The position numbers and the translations under genes were made by a program. Below the pieces are notes generated by a model, which was given only the letters and a program-made list of their open reading frames with translations, did no database searches and was not told the DNA's origin. DNA of 64,000 nucleotides from Ceratopteris richardii (lineage: Eukaryota > Streptophyta > Polypodiopsida > Polypodiales > Pteridaceae): positions 89,372,995-89,436,994 of the forward strand of contig CM035441.1 of NCBI GenBank assembly GCA_020310875.1. Direction: 5' to 3'. Each line of letters begins with the position of its first letter. Positions within the stretch are counted from its first letter, which is position 1. This document shows positions 33,182 to 44,623 of this stretch, in pieces.

Positions 33182-34320
33182 TTGTGGAATCCTCTAACCA
33201 AACAATTTTTTGTTTCTAGAGATGTTACATTTGATGAACAAAAAAGTTGGTATGCAAATCAATGTCATAGAGCTGAAGAATTTGAAGAAGAGGTAAGAAG
33301 ATGTGAGAAAGGAAAATCAATTGTGCAGGTAAATAGAGATGAAGACTATATGCAAGCAAGTACATTAAGAAGTGGATTAACAAGAAGGAATGAGAAGCTC
33401 CTATATTTGATGAAGAGGTGTATCCAGACACTTATGAAGAATGTGAACCAAGAAGGTCAAGTAGAGTTAGAAGACAACCAGAAAGGTATTCTTATGATAC
33501 TTCTTACATAACTCAGAAGAACTATGCATATATGGTCAAAGATGATGAAGAACCTCAGAACTATGATGAAGCTAAAGGTAAGAAGCAATGGGAATAAGCA
33601 ATGAAGGAAGAATTCAATGCATTGGAGGAGAACAAGACATGGGAACTTGTTCCCAAACCAAATGGTAAGAAAGTAATTGGAAATAAATGGGTTTATAAAT
33701 TGACGAAGCTTGTAGATGGAAGTATAGCCAGATACAAAGCTAGACTGATGGTGAAAGGCTATGCCCAAACCTATGGCATAGATTATGATGAGACATCCAG
33801 TCCTGTATCTAAGATGTCAACTATAAGGACAATCATTGCTATTGCAGCTTCAAAAGGATGGACCCTAAGTCAATTGGATATAAAGAATGCATTCTTGAAT
33901 GGATACATATCAGATGAGGTATACATGGAACAACCTCAAGGGTTTATAGATTCGAGGTATCCAAATTTTGTTTGCACGTTGAGAAGAGCATTGTATGGAT
34001 TGAAGCAAGCTGCAAGAGCATGGAACTATAGAATGGTGAAGTATCTCAATGACCTTGGATATCAAAGTTCAAAAGCAGATCCAAGTCTACTCATCAAAAG
34101 AACAGAGGGAGGTACAATCTACATTTGAATTTATGTAGATGACATTATAGTCACATGTACTTTAGATGAAGGAATCAAGGAGGTAAAGAGATTACATGAA
34201 AAAGAATTCAAGATCAGTGATCTAGGAAAGTTATTATACTTTCTTGGAATGGAAGTCACATATACAGATCATGGCATATATGTATCACAAGAAAGTTATC
34301 TTCTGAATTAATTGAACTAG
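33182..34320 (+). pseudogene. C2 reverse transcriptase (unit 2)
   Basis: After a spacer with one frameshift (33480-33600), RT blocks are clear: LEENKTWELVPKPNGKKVIG, ARLMVKGYAQTYGIDYDETS, LSQLDIKNAFLNGYISDEVY and RRALYGLKQAARAWNYRM. A TGA (34126-34128) lies two codons before IYVDDIIVT, which holds the catalytic YVDD (34132-34143). More stops occur near 34308-34318. The first frame alone spans 175 codons. Confidence 0.9.
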
Positions 34321-34326
34321 TTTGAT

Positions 34327-34800
34327 ATGGAAAATTGCAAAGAAGCTTCAACTCCACTTGAAGTTAATCACAAGCTTAGTAAATATGATGGTGGAGAATA
34401 CAAAGATATGGGGAAGTATCAATCTCTTGTGGGTAGTTTGATTTATGCTACACTAACAAGACTTGATCTTAGTTATGCAGTGGGAGTCTTGTTACAATTC
34501 ATGCATTGTCCAAAGGACCCACATTGGATTGCAGGTCAAAGAGTTCTCAAATATATCAAAGGAACTATAAAGGAAGGATATTATTATCCTTTTACATCAG
34601 ATTTGAAGTTGAGAGCCTACACTGACTCAGATTGGGCAGGTAACCAGGATGATAGAAGATCAACTCATGGCTATATGATTTACATCGTTGATAAGCTTGT
34701 AAGTTGGTGTTCAAAGAAACAACATACAATAGCATTATCATCAACTGAAGCTGAGTACAAAGGACTTGTGGAAGCAGCTAAGGCAAACCATGTGAACCAT
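34327..34800 (+). pseudogene. C2 RNase H, truncated (unit 2)
   Basis: An open frame has YQSLVGSLIYATLTRLDLSY (the RT connection), then YTDSDWAGNQDDRRSTHGYM (catalytic Asp codon about 34624) and KKQHTIALSSTEAEYKGLVE (catalytic Glu). It breaks off after EAAKAN near 34795, where unrelated sequence follows. The usual terminal HxKTKHIE and DxxTKAL blocks are missing. Confidence 0.9.
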
Positions 34801-35934
34801 CTATCACGTAACCATGCATCTAGAATGCACATAAAACCATGAGCATACACTTGCTAACCAAGTCTTCAGACTGACTACGTAGATGTGAAATAATCTTGGA
34901 GAACATTTGATAGAGTATCCCCTATAAACTAAGCAATCAAACAAGATAACCAAGGGCAGAAGAGCAATGAGTAACTTGTCACCACCTCTGAGTGATCCAA
35001 CCAAAGATAATGAAAAATATATATGCCCAAAATTGATGGTAATACAGACTAATACAATGGCAATACACCTCCCACTCAAGAATGAATCCTACAAGATGGT
35101 CCAACCTATCATGAATAACCTGTAATCAAGTACGAATGAATGGAGATAAGTTAAGTCCAAATGAATGGAGATAACTAATGATCCAAAGCTATCTCACAAG
35201 CATAAAGGATCTACTAGACCATCTATCAAGCATAAAAATCAATAAAGTTTTGGTAGCATCTCCTCTATAAAATGGACTCTCGAACCAAAATAACCATTTG
35301 AAAATAAGCATCCACATACAATAAGAATCACACTCACAAATAGATATCAAATCACTGATCACATGCTAAGATAATAGTGATTCAATGTGACAAACGGATG
35401 TGCAACTAAGGCTCCAATCTCGATCATGTACTGCATAAAAACAAGAATACAAGTACCAACTAGGATCCAAAATAAACTCTTATAAAATTATGTGCAACCG
35501 GCAAGTAAATCCATAAACCAAGTGGCATAAGAAAGATATAGACCACAATGCCACTATACATCCACTAAAAATGTTATGATCAAACTCATGATGACATAAA
35601 TCTCAAAAAATGTATACCACAATGCCATCTCGCAGGCCAAACACCTTACAAGATCATGTTGTACTCTCATATGGAGGAGCTACCATAGTGATCATACATG
35701 GACAATGTCTTCAAGCTCTAAAAGTAAGAACTCACACAACAAAAAATCTCTCTAAAAGAAGTTCCACAACAAAATGAACCTCCAAAAGCAAGTAGGGTTC
35801 TTGTGGTGAAAATATGCTACTCTATGTTTTGCTACTTTAGAGGTGATAACTTTTGTGCTTGAACTTTTTCTCTTAAGCAAACCTCAGAAACTTTTTCTTG
35901 GCTACGTAAGGATATAGAGAGCACCTCATTCCAA
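34800..35934. other. Anonymous DNA between C2 and C3 (unit 2 only)
   Basis: No domain or LTR boundary was seen on either strand. The sequence is AT-rich, with stops in all frames and small local repeats such as AATGGAGATAA near 35130-35175. It may be the remnant of another insertion that truncated C2. Absent from unit 1. Confidence 0.5.
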
Positions 35935-38330
35935 GCTGTGTATCTCAAGATATACACAATAAATGGAGTCAAGAAACAAATCATCTATAGGTACAAAGCA
36001 CAACAAAATGGTGTAGCAAAGGGAAGCATATGTATATTGCAAAACATGCTATGGCTATGTTAAATGATATGGGAATTTCGAATTTCTATGAGGGTTATGC
36101 AAAAATCACTCCCATATACATCATGAAGAGAGCATCCATATCAAGTATACATCCTTCATCATTTTATGAAGCTTGGTATAATAGAAAACTAGATTTCTCA
36201 CAATTGATAGTGTTAAGTTGTACTTTCTATGTTTTAATACCAAATGAATCAAGGACCAAACTTGATGATACATCCAAAAAATTTATTCATAGGATATGGA
36301 AGTGAACAAAAGGGGTGTAAATGATACAACCACACAACCAAGGACCTTAAGGTATCCAAGAATGTTTTCATCTTGGTAATATAATAGTTAAATGTATCTA
36401 TGTAGGCAAATGAAGAGGATGAAGGAAAGACTTCAAGACGAAATGCAGAATAATAGATCATGGTTCTTAGTGGACCAAAGGAAGCGAGCAAAAAAACATC
36501 ATGGAGTGGAGAAATTCCTACATGAGTTCAAGAATGTTATGCAAGGGACAAAGGCAAGGCTAAGATCATGGAGATTAAAGAAGATAAAGGCTTGCTGAGG
36601 GAACTCAATGGAGACCATGATGTAAAGAACTGGGAGACCTCAAACGAAAACATAAAATATCTAAATCAATGGAAAGTTGAAATAATCAAGTATGAAAGTG
36701 TAAGCTTGTAGTTTAGAGAATTACTTATATTTCATCCATGTCTAGAAACTATGCATATATTAGAAACATTTTTGAAGAACGCAAATGCTTTGAAGAAGAA
36801 AATACATGCAAAAACTGAAAATAGTCTATATATGAAGAAATCAAAGCATTCTAGGATAATCACACTTTAACATAAGTTCCAAGGAGGAAAGACATAAAGG
36901 TCAATGGGAGCAAGTGGGTATATACGGTGAAGAAGCATTCAAATGCTAGCATTGATTGATATGAGGAAAGACTTGTAGGTAAAGGTTTTGTTAAGAATTA
37001 CGGAGTGTACTATGAAGAGACGTTTAGCCCTCCTACAAACAAGAATACCATCATCACATTTGTTGCATTTGCATATGGCAAGCGCTGGAAGATGTACCAA
37101 GTGGATAGAAAGAATGCTCTCCTAAATGGAGACTTAGAGGAAGTGGTATATATGGATGAACCATGAGGGTTTGAAGAAAAAATCAAAGTTGATTTTATTT
37201 TTAGGCTAAAGAAATTACTCACGGGTCTCATGCAAGCCCCAGGATGAGGAAATGGAAGGATTGTACGATATTTGATCAATCATGCATACAAACAAAGCCA
37301 AGTGGAGCCATCACTATTCTACAAAAGAGAAGGTGAAGCATTTTTACATTGTTTTGTATGTGTAGATGTCTTCATTACTACATGTGATCATGAAGAATGC
37401 ATCACAAACATCAAGGCATTCAAGATCTTTGACCTGAGATAGATAAGATATTTTCTAGGTATTGAATTCATATATAAAGATAATTATATCTTTCTCATGC
37501 AAACAAAATAGTGTTTGGATGTGTTGAAGGAATAGGAACTTACAGGTTTCAAACCATTGAATAATCTGATGGAGTTCAATATTAAATTGACTCCAATAGA
37601 AGGTGATGAGCTTAAGGATCCACTCATATACAAGTCCATAGTGGGGATCTTTAAATTATGCCACTATCACAAGGGTTGACTTAGCATATATGTTTGGTGT
37701 TCTATCTCAATTCATGCACATGCCTAGTTTTCCTCACTTACTTATAGCTAAGAGAGTACTCAAATACCCTGAAAGGTACTTTAAATGAGTTCCATTATTA
37801 TCCATTTGAAGATGTGTAGGTGAAAGCATGCATAAATGTTGATGTGGTTGGATCAAAACAACACAGGAGTACAAGTTTATAAGCAATGAGGCTAGGGAAG
37901 ATCATTCTATAGATGGTGAAAAAAGCAACTTAGAGTTGCCCTATCTTCAACAAGAGCTGAATATAGAGCACTAACACAAGGTACATGTAAGCTTATGTTT
38001 ATCAAGAAGCTGATGGTTGATTTGGATGATCAGTTAAATCAATTTTAAAACATGTGTGACAAGATGATTAGTGTGTACATATCTTCCAATCTTTTGTTCC
38101 TTGCTAGGATCAAACATAGAGGGGTGCCTTATCAGTATATAAGAGAGAAGGTGTTGTCTAAGGAGGCGCAAGCGCAACACATAAGTCTTAAGGATAAGTG
38201 TAGTAACATGCTGAAGAGAGCATTGGAATCAACCAATCTTACAAAGACCAAAAGAGGAATTGGAATTATATGCTTAGGGGTTGATGTTGAAAATCAAGCA
38301 TCAACCTTCAAACCATATGGACCCTAACAC
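35935..38330 (+). pseudogene. Copia fragment C3: integrase C-part, RT and RNase H
   Basis: Integrase C-terminal sequence (YKAQQNGVAKGKHMYIAKHA, then SSFYEAWYNRKLDFSQLIVL) begins near 35980. RT follows with VNGSKWVYTVKKHSNASID, GKGFVKNYGVYYEETFSPPT and MYQVDRKNALLNGDLEEVVY (36900-37160). The YVDD site is reduced to a VDVF-like sequence near 37365. RNase H end sequence ARIKHRGVPYQYIREKVLSK runs to 38327. Stops and shifts are frequent. It has no gag, protease or LTR, and it is more diverged than C2 from the Copia consensus, so it is a separate, older insertion. Confidence 0.85.
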
Positions 38331-39203
38331 TTGGTGAGACGTGGAGCATCATGAAGAAAGGAGCAAGCAACAAGTATTCTTCTTATTCAAATCTGAATTG
38401 GAATCCACTTTATTACTCCTAATCAATCACCTACCACCCTTAGCTGTCAGGAGCCCTATTTTCTAGGAAAAGAGCATCCTATCACTTAGTGAATCTTTTC
38501 AAAGTCATACAAAACATCAAGAAATTTGGTATGATCTAGGTTGTGTTATCAATTTTAGAATCTAGATAAGCCAGGTGAGTCCTTGCTAATAAAACCTTCT
38601 TGTTTCTTGAATATTTTCTTCATACTTTAAGTAGCCATAACTCACATTTTGTTTTATCTCTCAAGGAGCTAGTGAGCTCTGTGTGTACAGCAGATTTCCC
38701 TCCTTACATGGTAATTGTTCCTTGTAATTTTATATTATTGGAGATGTAATATAATCATCTAAATTTTCTATGAAGCTCAAGTCTAAACTTTTCATATTCT
38801 AAGAGAGATTGTGTCTACAGTGAATAGTGCTCTCTCTATGTGGGGCTAGTAAAGGGAATGATTAATCTCTCTTTGAGGCATTGGCTCAATGACTAGAATC
38901 AAGAATTTTAAGTTGGATAAACTGCAGTAAGGAGGTCTCCTAACCTTGTTTGATTGACCAAATCCTCTTAGGTTCATTCTATAGGAAATCATAGAACTTC
39001 AAGCTATATAGGGAAGGTGTACATTCTCCCATCAATGAGTAGAATACACGATGGTTCTCATGAGATCCTTTGTCTCTATCTTGACTTTCTAAACATAGTT
39101 GAATATGGGCTTTATATTGTTGTCCTTTAACCATTGACCAACGACCATCTCTAACATAGGTGCAAAAACGTACAGATATTTTAACATTAGGGGACATTGG
39201 AAT
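38331..39203. other. Non-coding DNA between C3 and G2 (unit 2)
   Basis: Probable 3' non-coding or LTR sequence of C3, based only on position after RNase H. From 38639 it matches 20264-20828 of unit 1, so the unit 1 deletion ends inside it. No gene is present. Confidence 0.45.
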
Positions 39204-40004
39204 TGTTATCCGGATCTTTCTCACACTCACACATAGGTTACGGATGCAGAAAAGATAGAAAAAAATAGACATGCTAGGAGACAAGACAGAACAGAGTATT
39301 GGGTTCAATCTCTGCCCATGCACTTTGTTTCACAGTCCACAGAGTGCATGTATTTATAGGAATTTTTGATTATGTCAAAATAGTGGTTACATGAGAGCGG
39401 CTTCAAAAAGCATGCATGAAAGTAAAAGTTCGTAACTTTTGTAGAGAGCCTTTGCTTTCAATATCAGAAATGCGGTCTACAATGATCCTTATTCTAACCA
39501 CTACTTTCCTAACTATTTCTAACTATAGAACCCTATATGTGGGTTTATTTACAAACTATATAAATTATAAATCATATTATTATGTGATGAACTGATAGGA
39601 AGACCTGTGATAAAGTCCACAGAGATTTATTCCCAATCTTTGCTTAAAATCAGGGGTGGCATTAATAATCAAAATCATTTACCATGATGAAATTTTACAT
39701 GCTCACATACAATGCATTGAGAGACATAATTTGCAATATCGTTTTCCATGTGGGGCCAAAAGAAGAAGTCTTTTCAAGCAAAAATGGTGCTCTCTATGCC
39801 TCCATGACCCATGTAAGATGGTTCATGCATTTCTTTGATGACAAAATCTTTAAGATCTTGGGTTATGAAAAACATTACGAAATGTATAATGTTCATCAGA
39901 TAAAGATGCACAATTATTGAAGTCATGCCATGCACGTGAGAAGTACAAGTAAGATGCATAAATTAAAACCATTTCTTGAAAAGAATGAATTTGGATGGTA
40001 GAAA

Positions 40005-41655
40005 TATCATGCGAAACAACAGAATGTGAGGAAAAATGACAAGAGCATTAGCTACAACATTATCTTTACGAGGCTGATATTGAATCATGGGTTGGAAATT
40101 TTGAATGAATGAAGCCCATTTAAGATGTCAATGAGATATTATGAGCTGATTTAATAAATGCTTAATAGCCTATTGATCGGTTTTAATTAAGACCTTAGAG
40201 CCCATAAGATAGTGTTTCTAAATTTGCAAAGCATGCACAACCGCTAACAATTCTTTATGATATGTACTATAATTCTTTGCTGAGGGCTTAAGCTTCCTAC
40301 TCTCAAATGCAATAGGATGATCATTTTGCATTAAAACAACACCTATTCTTGAATCACTAGCATCAGTAACAACATGAAAGGGTTGTGAAAAATCACGTGA
40401 CTATAAAACAGGTGCATATTTGAGTTTTTCAAAGGATTTTTGTTGAGCAAGTCCCCAACAAGGTAAGAGGCAATGGTAACTAAGAAAAATTTCAAACAAA
40501 CTTCCTATAGAAACTAGCCAATCCAAGAAAAGAACGAACATCATTAAGTGATTGTGGTGTAGGCCATTCTACTACCACTTTAATATTTTTTTTTCAATAA
40601 AGGAAGTTCGGCCTTAGCCTACTCTCCCGGACTTGAATTAATTAAAAGAGAAGTACAAGAGAAGGGGACTACTGCCCACAGGACCCCCCAAATCTCACAG
40701 AGCAGGGGTAGCTTTTACAAAGTTTAGATGATATTACAAAGAAGGTTTATCACCCACTCATCAGCCTCATGTGTTGGCCACTTGGGTTTAACCTTTTTGT
40801 TGATCAAAAGGAGAACTTGATGATGCTTGAAAGGGAGGGATTTCTTATAATTAACGATCCTTTTGCCAAGGATGAACAACAATTTCTCAATTGACCACTC
40901 TTTGGGGGCATCACCAAATTTAAAATCACATCTTTCTCGCCAAATTTTCCATAGGACCTCCCCTCTAATGGCGTTCCAAAGAGTCGTGAAGCAAACGATC
41001 GTTATTTTAATCTTTTTTGGATCCAAATGCATGCCTTCACTTCAAATAATGTCCTAGATACTATACTTTACATTGAAAGAAGTAACTTTTTTAGAATTAG
41101 TATAAAGTATGTTCTCTCGTAACAAATGAAAAATTGCTTCAAGATGCTTTTCATGCTCACTATCATTCTTACTTTAAACATGTATATCATCAAAGAATAC
41201 AAGAACAAAATCTTGGTAATCCAAGGAAATTTTGTTCATCATTCGTGCAAATGTAGTAGGAGCATTCGTAAGTCCAAAGGGCATTACCATGAATTCATAA
41301 CGACGAGTTTGAGTTGTAAATGCAATCTTAAAAATATCATTTTGTGTCATATAAATATGATCGTAACCCGATTCAAGATCAATTGTACTAAAGACAAGAG
41401 CACCTCATAATTTATCTAAGAGATCATCTATTCAAGGAATAGGGTATCTTTTCTTTATTGTGATCTTGTTAAGGGCTCTATAATCAATGCACATTTGATA
41501 AGTTTTATTCTTCTTCTCAACTAAGAGAACTGGTGCTTCAAATGGGGAAGAACGAGGCCTTATTAGTCCTTTCTATAGTAGGTCTTTTGCTTCGTTTTCT
41601 ATTTCATTTTGGTGTAGTGGGACATGTCTATAAGGCACTTTCTTAGGAGGAGAAC
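40005..41655 (-). pseudogene. G2 reverse transcriptase and RNase H (unit 2)
   Basis: The motifs are the same as in unit 1: the [17 protein letters not shown] block, FSTIDLESGYDHIYM, MPFGLTNAPTTFA, LVFFDDIHV, then [16 protein letters not shown] and the [10 protein letters not shown] block of RNase H. All lie on the minus strand and are split by the LINE insert at 40585-41005. Most stops are shared with unit 1. Confidence 0.87.
40585..41005 (-). mobile_element. LINE 3' end inserted in G2 RT (unit 2)
   Basis: Identical in length (421 bp) and position to 22211-22631. The hexamer TTTAAT flanks it at 40579-40584 and 41006-41011. Its presence in both units dates it before the duplication. Confidence 0.85.
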
Positions 41656-42078
41656 TACCAAGGAGTAAGTCTATGCTATGGGCAAAGGATCCTTGAGATG
41701 GTGGTAGTTTAGAGGGATAGTCAGACACAAAACAGTCTTTATAAGTAGTCATGAAAGGTTTATGTGCATCAAGAAGTGTATGAGTATAATCATGGATGAC
41801 ATTGACAAAAACAATGCATGAATTGAATCCTTTTCTAAATGCATGTTACTTGAGTATTAATAATCAATGGAAATGGCTAGAAATCATGTCATGTAGACAA
41901 AGTAATGATTTGACCTTTAAATTCAAAGTTAAAGGTATATGTATGGTAGTCAATGTGTGGGTTATAATGATGACGAAAAGGAAATACCTAGTATAACATC
42001 GTAAGATTGCAAAGGTGCAATTAAAAATGTTCGTGAATCAACATATGGGCCTATGCTAATCGTAACATCTTGCAGCTC

Positions 42079-42348
42079 TCATGTTACACTATAACAATTA
42101 CCTTGAAACATAGATTTTGTTTTATACAAAGTAGGAGACATTTTTAATTTAAGCTCTTGTACTAATAAATGTGAAATGAAGTTATGTGAACTACCATCTT
42201 CATGTAAGATTTTAAGGAGTTTGATATTTATAGTACCTTGCATGCAAAGTAGAGAATGAAGAGACACATCATTACCCAAGGTACATAAGTCCTTCTCCAA
42301 TGATTCCTTTGTCCAAACAAGAGGAATTTCTTCATTATGGACATCCAA
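42079..42348 (-). pseudogene. G2 aspartic protease (unit 2)
   Basis: Counterpart of 23700-23957 with the same altered active site (HEDGSSHNFIS). The frame runs four codons further at its 3' end because unit 2 keeps CATCTTGCAGCTCTC near 42065, which unit 1 has lost. Confidence 0.8.
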
Positions 42349-42359
42349 TGTTATGCAAT

Positions 42360-43400
42360 TGAGCTATAGCAAGTTTCATGTTAAGACCTCACAATCAGCA
42401 TCTCATTTTTGTATGTCTAGGTTTACCAAAATTCTAGGAGGTGATTCATGGTCTCTTTTGTTGGGGATCCATCGCTGATTTGTAGGGTAGGTGGTTTGGT
42501 AGGTTGGAGAGATGAAGCAACAAGTGCAGTTGAGAAGTTGGATTGTGGTGAACGAGGAAAACTAGAGCAAGATGGGGCATTAAAATTATGTTTCATAAGA
42601 AGATTTAATTGAACAAAAAGTGTTTATTGACATGGTTGTTGTAGATGGATCGACTTTGTTATGGATTGGAATTCTTTCTTTGCATCATAAGGGAAAGATA
42701 TACCCTCATTGAGGGTTGTAGGTCATAGGGTGTGAAGCTTAGCTTGGATTCCCACCTCCAAACCATCTTGATATTTCCACTGCAAGCTATCCTCCACTAC
42801 ATCTTCAAGCATTTGAACCAATAGTGAATTTTTCTAGAACCGCTCCGTGCAGGTAGTGACGATATCACCCTCCTTCCATGTAAGGGTCTTCCATGCATGT
42901 CAAACATGTAAATGGTATTAAGGAGGAAGAAAAGAATCCTTCACTTTATCTTGGAAAGTGTTCCACATTGTTGTATGCTATGTACCGTGCTGCCGGACAT
43001 TCCACTAGAGTTGAGCTTTTACTACTAAATATTTAATGGAAAATTTGACTTTTTCACTTTCAACATATATTTCATTGATATAAAAACTATAAAACTATGA
43101 CAACCATGAAAGAACTAAAGGGCCATCCTTACGGTCATCAAACCATACAAAACTGGTAATTTTGAGCGCCAATCTTGGAATGCATTCCATCCGACTGGGT
43201 AGAGACAACAACTTTGACCACCCTCATAAGGTTGTCTTCATCAGTTTCTTCTGGAGTAATTCGTCGTGTTATCGGATCTCTTTCTAAGCACCTCCAAGTT
43301 CATGTCATAGGAGCTCGAGTTGTTGCTCGAGTGTTACCTCAGCTAAAGGTTACTCACTGAAATCCTCTATGGTGTTCGTAGGGTGCATGAGTATGTAAAG
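42360..43400 (-). pseudogene. gag: G2 gag region (unit 2)
   Basis: Counterpart of the unit 1 gag region on the minus strand between leader and protease. It is heavily interrupted and assigned by position and copy similarity. A plus-strand frame at 43175-43360 is a shadow. Confidence 0.5.
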
Positions 43401-43549
43401 AACAAAACCCTCTTGCTAGATATGTAAAAATAATTTTATGAGATTGATTGAATTAAAATGTAAAATGAAGGGTCATTTTTGAGAATTTAAACACTAAAAA
43501 AGAGATGAAAGTTGTGTTAAATATAAGAAAATAGAACTACAATGACAAC

Positions 43550-43626
43550 ACAAAGAGGTAGTATAGTGGTAGAACACATCCCTTGTGTGAGTGAGGTTGT
43601 GGGTTCAAATCCTTCCACTTTGGTGA
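43550..43626 (+). pseudogene. tRNA-like sequence with A and B boxes (unit 2)
   Basis: A box TAGTATAGTGG (43559-43569) and B box GGTTCAAATCC (43602-43612) are both conserved with unit 1. The flanks AAAGAGG and CCACTTT can pair as an acceptor stem with one mismatch. This copy looks slightly less mutated than unit 1 (GAGG rather than GAGT at the stem end). Confidence 0.5.
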
Positions 43627-43715
43627 ATATAAAACTCATTATTGCCACTCATAAATTAAAATTGGTTCACGCATAGCGAGCAGTCTCCAAGGGAGTCTTG
43701 CGTGCCAAAGATTCC

Positions 43716-44026
43716 AAAGTAATGCCTTATTTATGCCTTAATTTATGCCTAAGTTCTATGTCCTAGTCCATGTCTTAGTCGACATCTTAGCCGACACCTT
43801 AGAGTAAGCCGAAGGAGTAAGCTGAAGGAGTAAATGTAGATGTAAACATAGGTGTAAACATACATTTTGGTTCTGAAATTGAAACAAAAAATGAATCTAA
43901 AACTGAAACAGGAAACAGAAATGGAAATGAAAACGAAATCGGAACTGGAATTGGAATGGAATCGGAACCCGAATCGGAAGCAGAAATGGAAACGAAAATG
44001 GAAAGGAACACCAAAATCAAAATTGT
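43716..44026. repeat. Six-base-periodic leader repeat of G2 (unit 2)
   Basis: Same hexamer-register sequence as 25330-25640, with a handful of substitutions. The periodicity gives misleading open frames on both strands. Confidence 0.75.
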
Positions 44027-44118
44027 ATTGTGAACAAAGAACAATGAAACACAGAACAATTGCCAAAGCAAACAGAAACAAACCCCTCTATAGTGATGCA
44101 TGTAGGGTTTGATACCAC

Positions 44119-44623
44119 TACTGTTAGGATCTTGCTCATGTGGACATAAAGGTTACGGATGTAGAAAACACATAGAATAATAGACACGCCAAGAGACAAG
44201 ATAGAATGTAGTAGTGGGTGCGGTCTTCCCTCATGCACTCTATTTTGACAGTCCACAGAGTGCATGTATTTATAGGAACCTTTGATTATGTCGAAATACT
44301 GGTTACATGAGAGCGGCTTCAAAAAGCATGTGTGAAAGTAAAAGTTGGTAACATTTGTAGAAAGCCTTTACTTTCAATATCAAAAATTGTGGTCTACAAT
44401 GCCCCTTATTCTAACCACTACTTTTCTAACTTTTTCTAACTATAGAACCCTCTACAGGTGTTTATTTACAAACTATATAAACTATAAATCGGATTACTGA
44501 TGTCTTCTCTTTCACGCCCTCACCATCCTTCATCTACTATATCAGAAACAAAAAGCACATTAATACATTAATAAATTAACACTCCAACAATTCCTTGTAT
44601 AGCACATTCCATAATTCATAACA
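44119..44623 (-). repeat. 5' LTR of G2 (unit 2)
   Basis: Matches 25733-26237. A minus-strand TATA box (CTATAAATACATGC) lies near 44263-44276. It ends CATAACA on the plus strand at 44623, followed by gene-like DNA. Confidence 0.88.

Larger units (their letters stand above)
29750..34800 (+). mobile_element. Copia element C2 (unit 2), 3' end missing
   Basis: It has a 5' LTR (end 30723), a degenerate primer site (GGTATCATAG from 30727), gag, protease, integrase, RT and RNase H in Copia order. RNase H is cut near 34800, and no terminal block, polypurine tract or 3' LTR follows. It is inserted in G1 protease. Relatively few lesions are present, so it is the best-preserved pol in the window. Confidence 0.9.
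39204..44623 (-). mobile_element. Ty3/Gypsy element G2 with internal deletion (unit 2 copy)
   Basis: Same structure as 20829-26237: truncated 3' LTR (39204 to about 39585), integrase remnant (39670-39815), RNase H (40005-40450), RT (40450-41655), protease (42079-42348), gag (42350-43400), tRNA-like sequence, periodic leader, primer site and 5' LTR (44119-44623). The outer LTR end is intact here (TGTTATCC on the plus strand). Confidence 0.88.
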